From Cytophagales bacterium (GTDB taxonomy: Bacteria; Bacteroidota; Bacteroidia; Cytophagales; Cyclobacteriaceae): a DNA stretch of 6,173 nt. The stretch spans positions 1 to 6,173 of the forward strand of contig JAJCYK010000507.1 in NCBI GenBank assembly GCA_029262935.1. The letters run 5' to 3'. The notes under the pieces are model-generated. The model saw only the letters and a program-made list of their open reading frames with translations. It made no database searches and was not told the origin of the DNA. Position numbers and translations under genes: made by a program. Shown piece by piece: positions 5,599 through 6,173 of this stretch (its first letter is position 1; each line of letters begins with the position of its first letter).

Positions 5599-6173
5599 TC
5601 CAACGCTCTGGTAAAGAACTTTGGATCTTTTAAAAAGGCTTGTATATGTGCTTCTTGAAACCAATAGTACTGTTGATTTGCTTTACCCAATACACGTGAA
5701 CCGGTGGAGTACAAAGTCAACTCAAGGTTTCTTTTCTCATTTATATCCACCGCGGTTAGCCTCATCCAAGGTGCTCCTTCAAACGTGGTGTCTACTAGAG
5801 CCTGCGCCCTTAAAGTGGACAAACTTTCCAAGTATCCAACTACCCGGTTGCTGTCGATCTTAGTAACACCCGGAACTTCAAAAAAGGGATCACTGTATTG
5901 AATACTAAAAGTGTTTTCAGGGTTTGTAAAATCTTCTAAAGTAAAAGACAGGATAGATCGCCAAGTGTTTTGAAAAATATTCTTGGTCCGCCATCCCGCG
6001 AGACCCAATTCGAAAAGACCAGAAAGGTAATCCGTGTATCCAGGTAAGCTTACTAAAAACACTTCCCCTCCTTCAGTGGCAAAATACGATTTTTCTTTCC
6101 CTTCATCCCCGCCAGCCCAAAATGAGCCTAGAGTTTGCTCCCCTGCATAAACTTCAACATGTGTTCCTTGAGC
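5595..6173 (-). CDS. DUF4340 domain protein, C-terminal part (5' end outside window)
   Basis: The minus-strand frame is open from the right edge to TAA at 5597-5595, giving about 192 residues of the C-terminal part. A GTG at 6062-6060 is internal, because recognisable family sequence continues upstream of it. Visible order: VEVYAGEQTLGSFWAGGDEG, an aromatic stretch KSYFATEGGEVFLVSLPGY, then LSGLFELGLAGWRTKNIFQN, and later SILSFTLEDFTNPENTFSIQ. The pattern 'V.VY.G...L.S...GG', 'V..V..PG....L...F......WR...IF' and 'NPE.TF.I' is that of DUF4340. Such proteins are usually membrane-anchored by an N-terminal helix and encoded next to GldG-like ABC transporter proteins; both would lie beyond the right edge here, so this context is inferred. 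Its role is unknown. The stop codon overlaps that of the convergent TPR-propeller gene by 4 bases. Confidence 0.8.
   Translation of the reverse strand, partial: AQGTHVEVYAGEQTLGSFWAGGDEGKEKSYFATEGGEVFLVSLPGYTDYLSGLFELGLAGWRTKNIFQNTWRSILSFTLEDFTNPENTFSIQYSDPFFEVPGVTKIDSNRVVGYLESLSTLRAQALVDTTFEGAPWMRLTAVDINEKRNLELTLYSTGSRVLGKANQQYYWFQEAHIQAFLKDPKFFTRALD

Noticed and set aside
5598..5637. Possible terminator: ATCCAA (5598-5603) paired with TTGGAT (5621-5626), followed by CTTTTAAAAAG
   Set aside because: Only a 6-bp AT-rich stem with a 17-base loop and a poor T-run; not above what chance gives in AT-rich sequence.
5595..6062. GTG at 6062-6060 as the start of the DUF4340 gene
   Set aside because: The frame stays open to the window edge and the upstream residues (VEVYAGEQTLGSFWAGG) match the family, so the true start is outside the window.

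Overview
The window looks like ordinary core chromosome of a Bacteroidota bacterium. This rests on five things: a DUF4290 gene directly in front of murA; a murA whose active-site loop reads PGGDKIGRRRLD; a DUF4340 gene near dnaN; a clamp ending in MPVMLNNYV; and a good match to the Bacteroidota promoter (TTG, 19 bases, TAnnTTTG) in front of dnaN. A position in or near Flavobacteriales is plausible, but I cannot fix the order from this sequence.

Layout. Bases 1-3013 hold a tightly packed plus-strand cluster. It contains the 3' end of a UvrD/PcrA-type helicase gene, a DUF4290 protein (165-818), MurA (818-2125) and a predicted secreted beta-propeller protein of the SdiA-regulated/YjiK type (2132-3013). 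Gaps are 9, -1 and 6 bases, so the four are probably one operon. Bases 3022-4146 hold dnaN on the minus strand, tail to tail with the previous gene. Its last codons lie in a perfect 9-bp inverted repeat that may act as a terminator. A 102-base intergenic region (4147-4248) carries the dnaN promoter and the leader of a divergent plus-strand gene (4249-5598). That gene encodes a predicted exported TPR plus SMP-30-like beta-propeller protein and starts with a non-ATG codon. It meets the 3' end of a minus-strand DUF4340 gene (5595 to beyond 6173), and the two stop codons overlap on one TTAA.

How the genes work together. The left cluster mixes DNA repair (helicase), peptidoglycan precursor synthesis (MurA), an uncharacterised protein with a basic Asn-rich tail, and an exported protein. 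The right part combines the replication clamp with what is probably the tail of a GldF/GldG-type ABC transporter cluster, since DUF4340 proteins often accompany GldG-like proteins. That link is inferred, because the transporter genes would lie outside the window.

I found no RNA gene, mobile element, CRISPR array or clear new system. The points most worth a second look are the Cys-to-Asp substitution in MurA (predicted intrinsic fosfomycin resistance), the internal duplication in the DUF4290 protein, and the oppositely oriented propeller gene wedged between dnaN and DUF4340.
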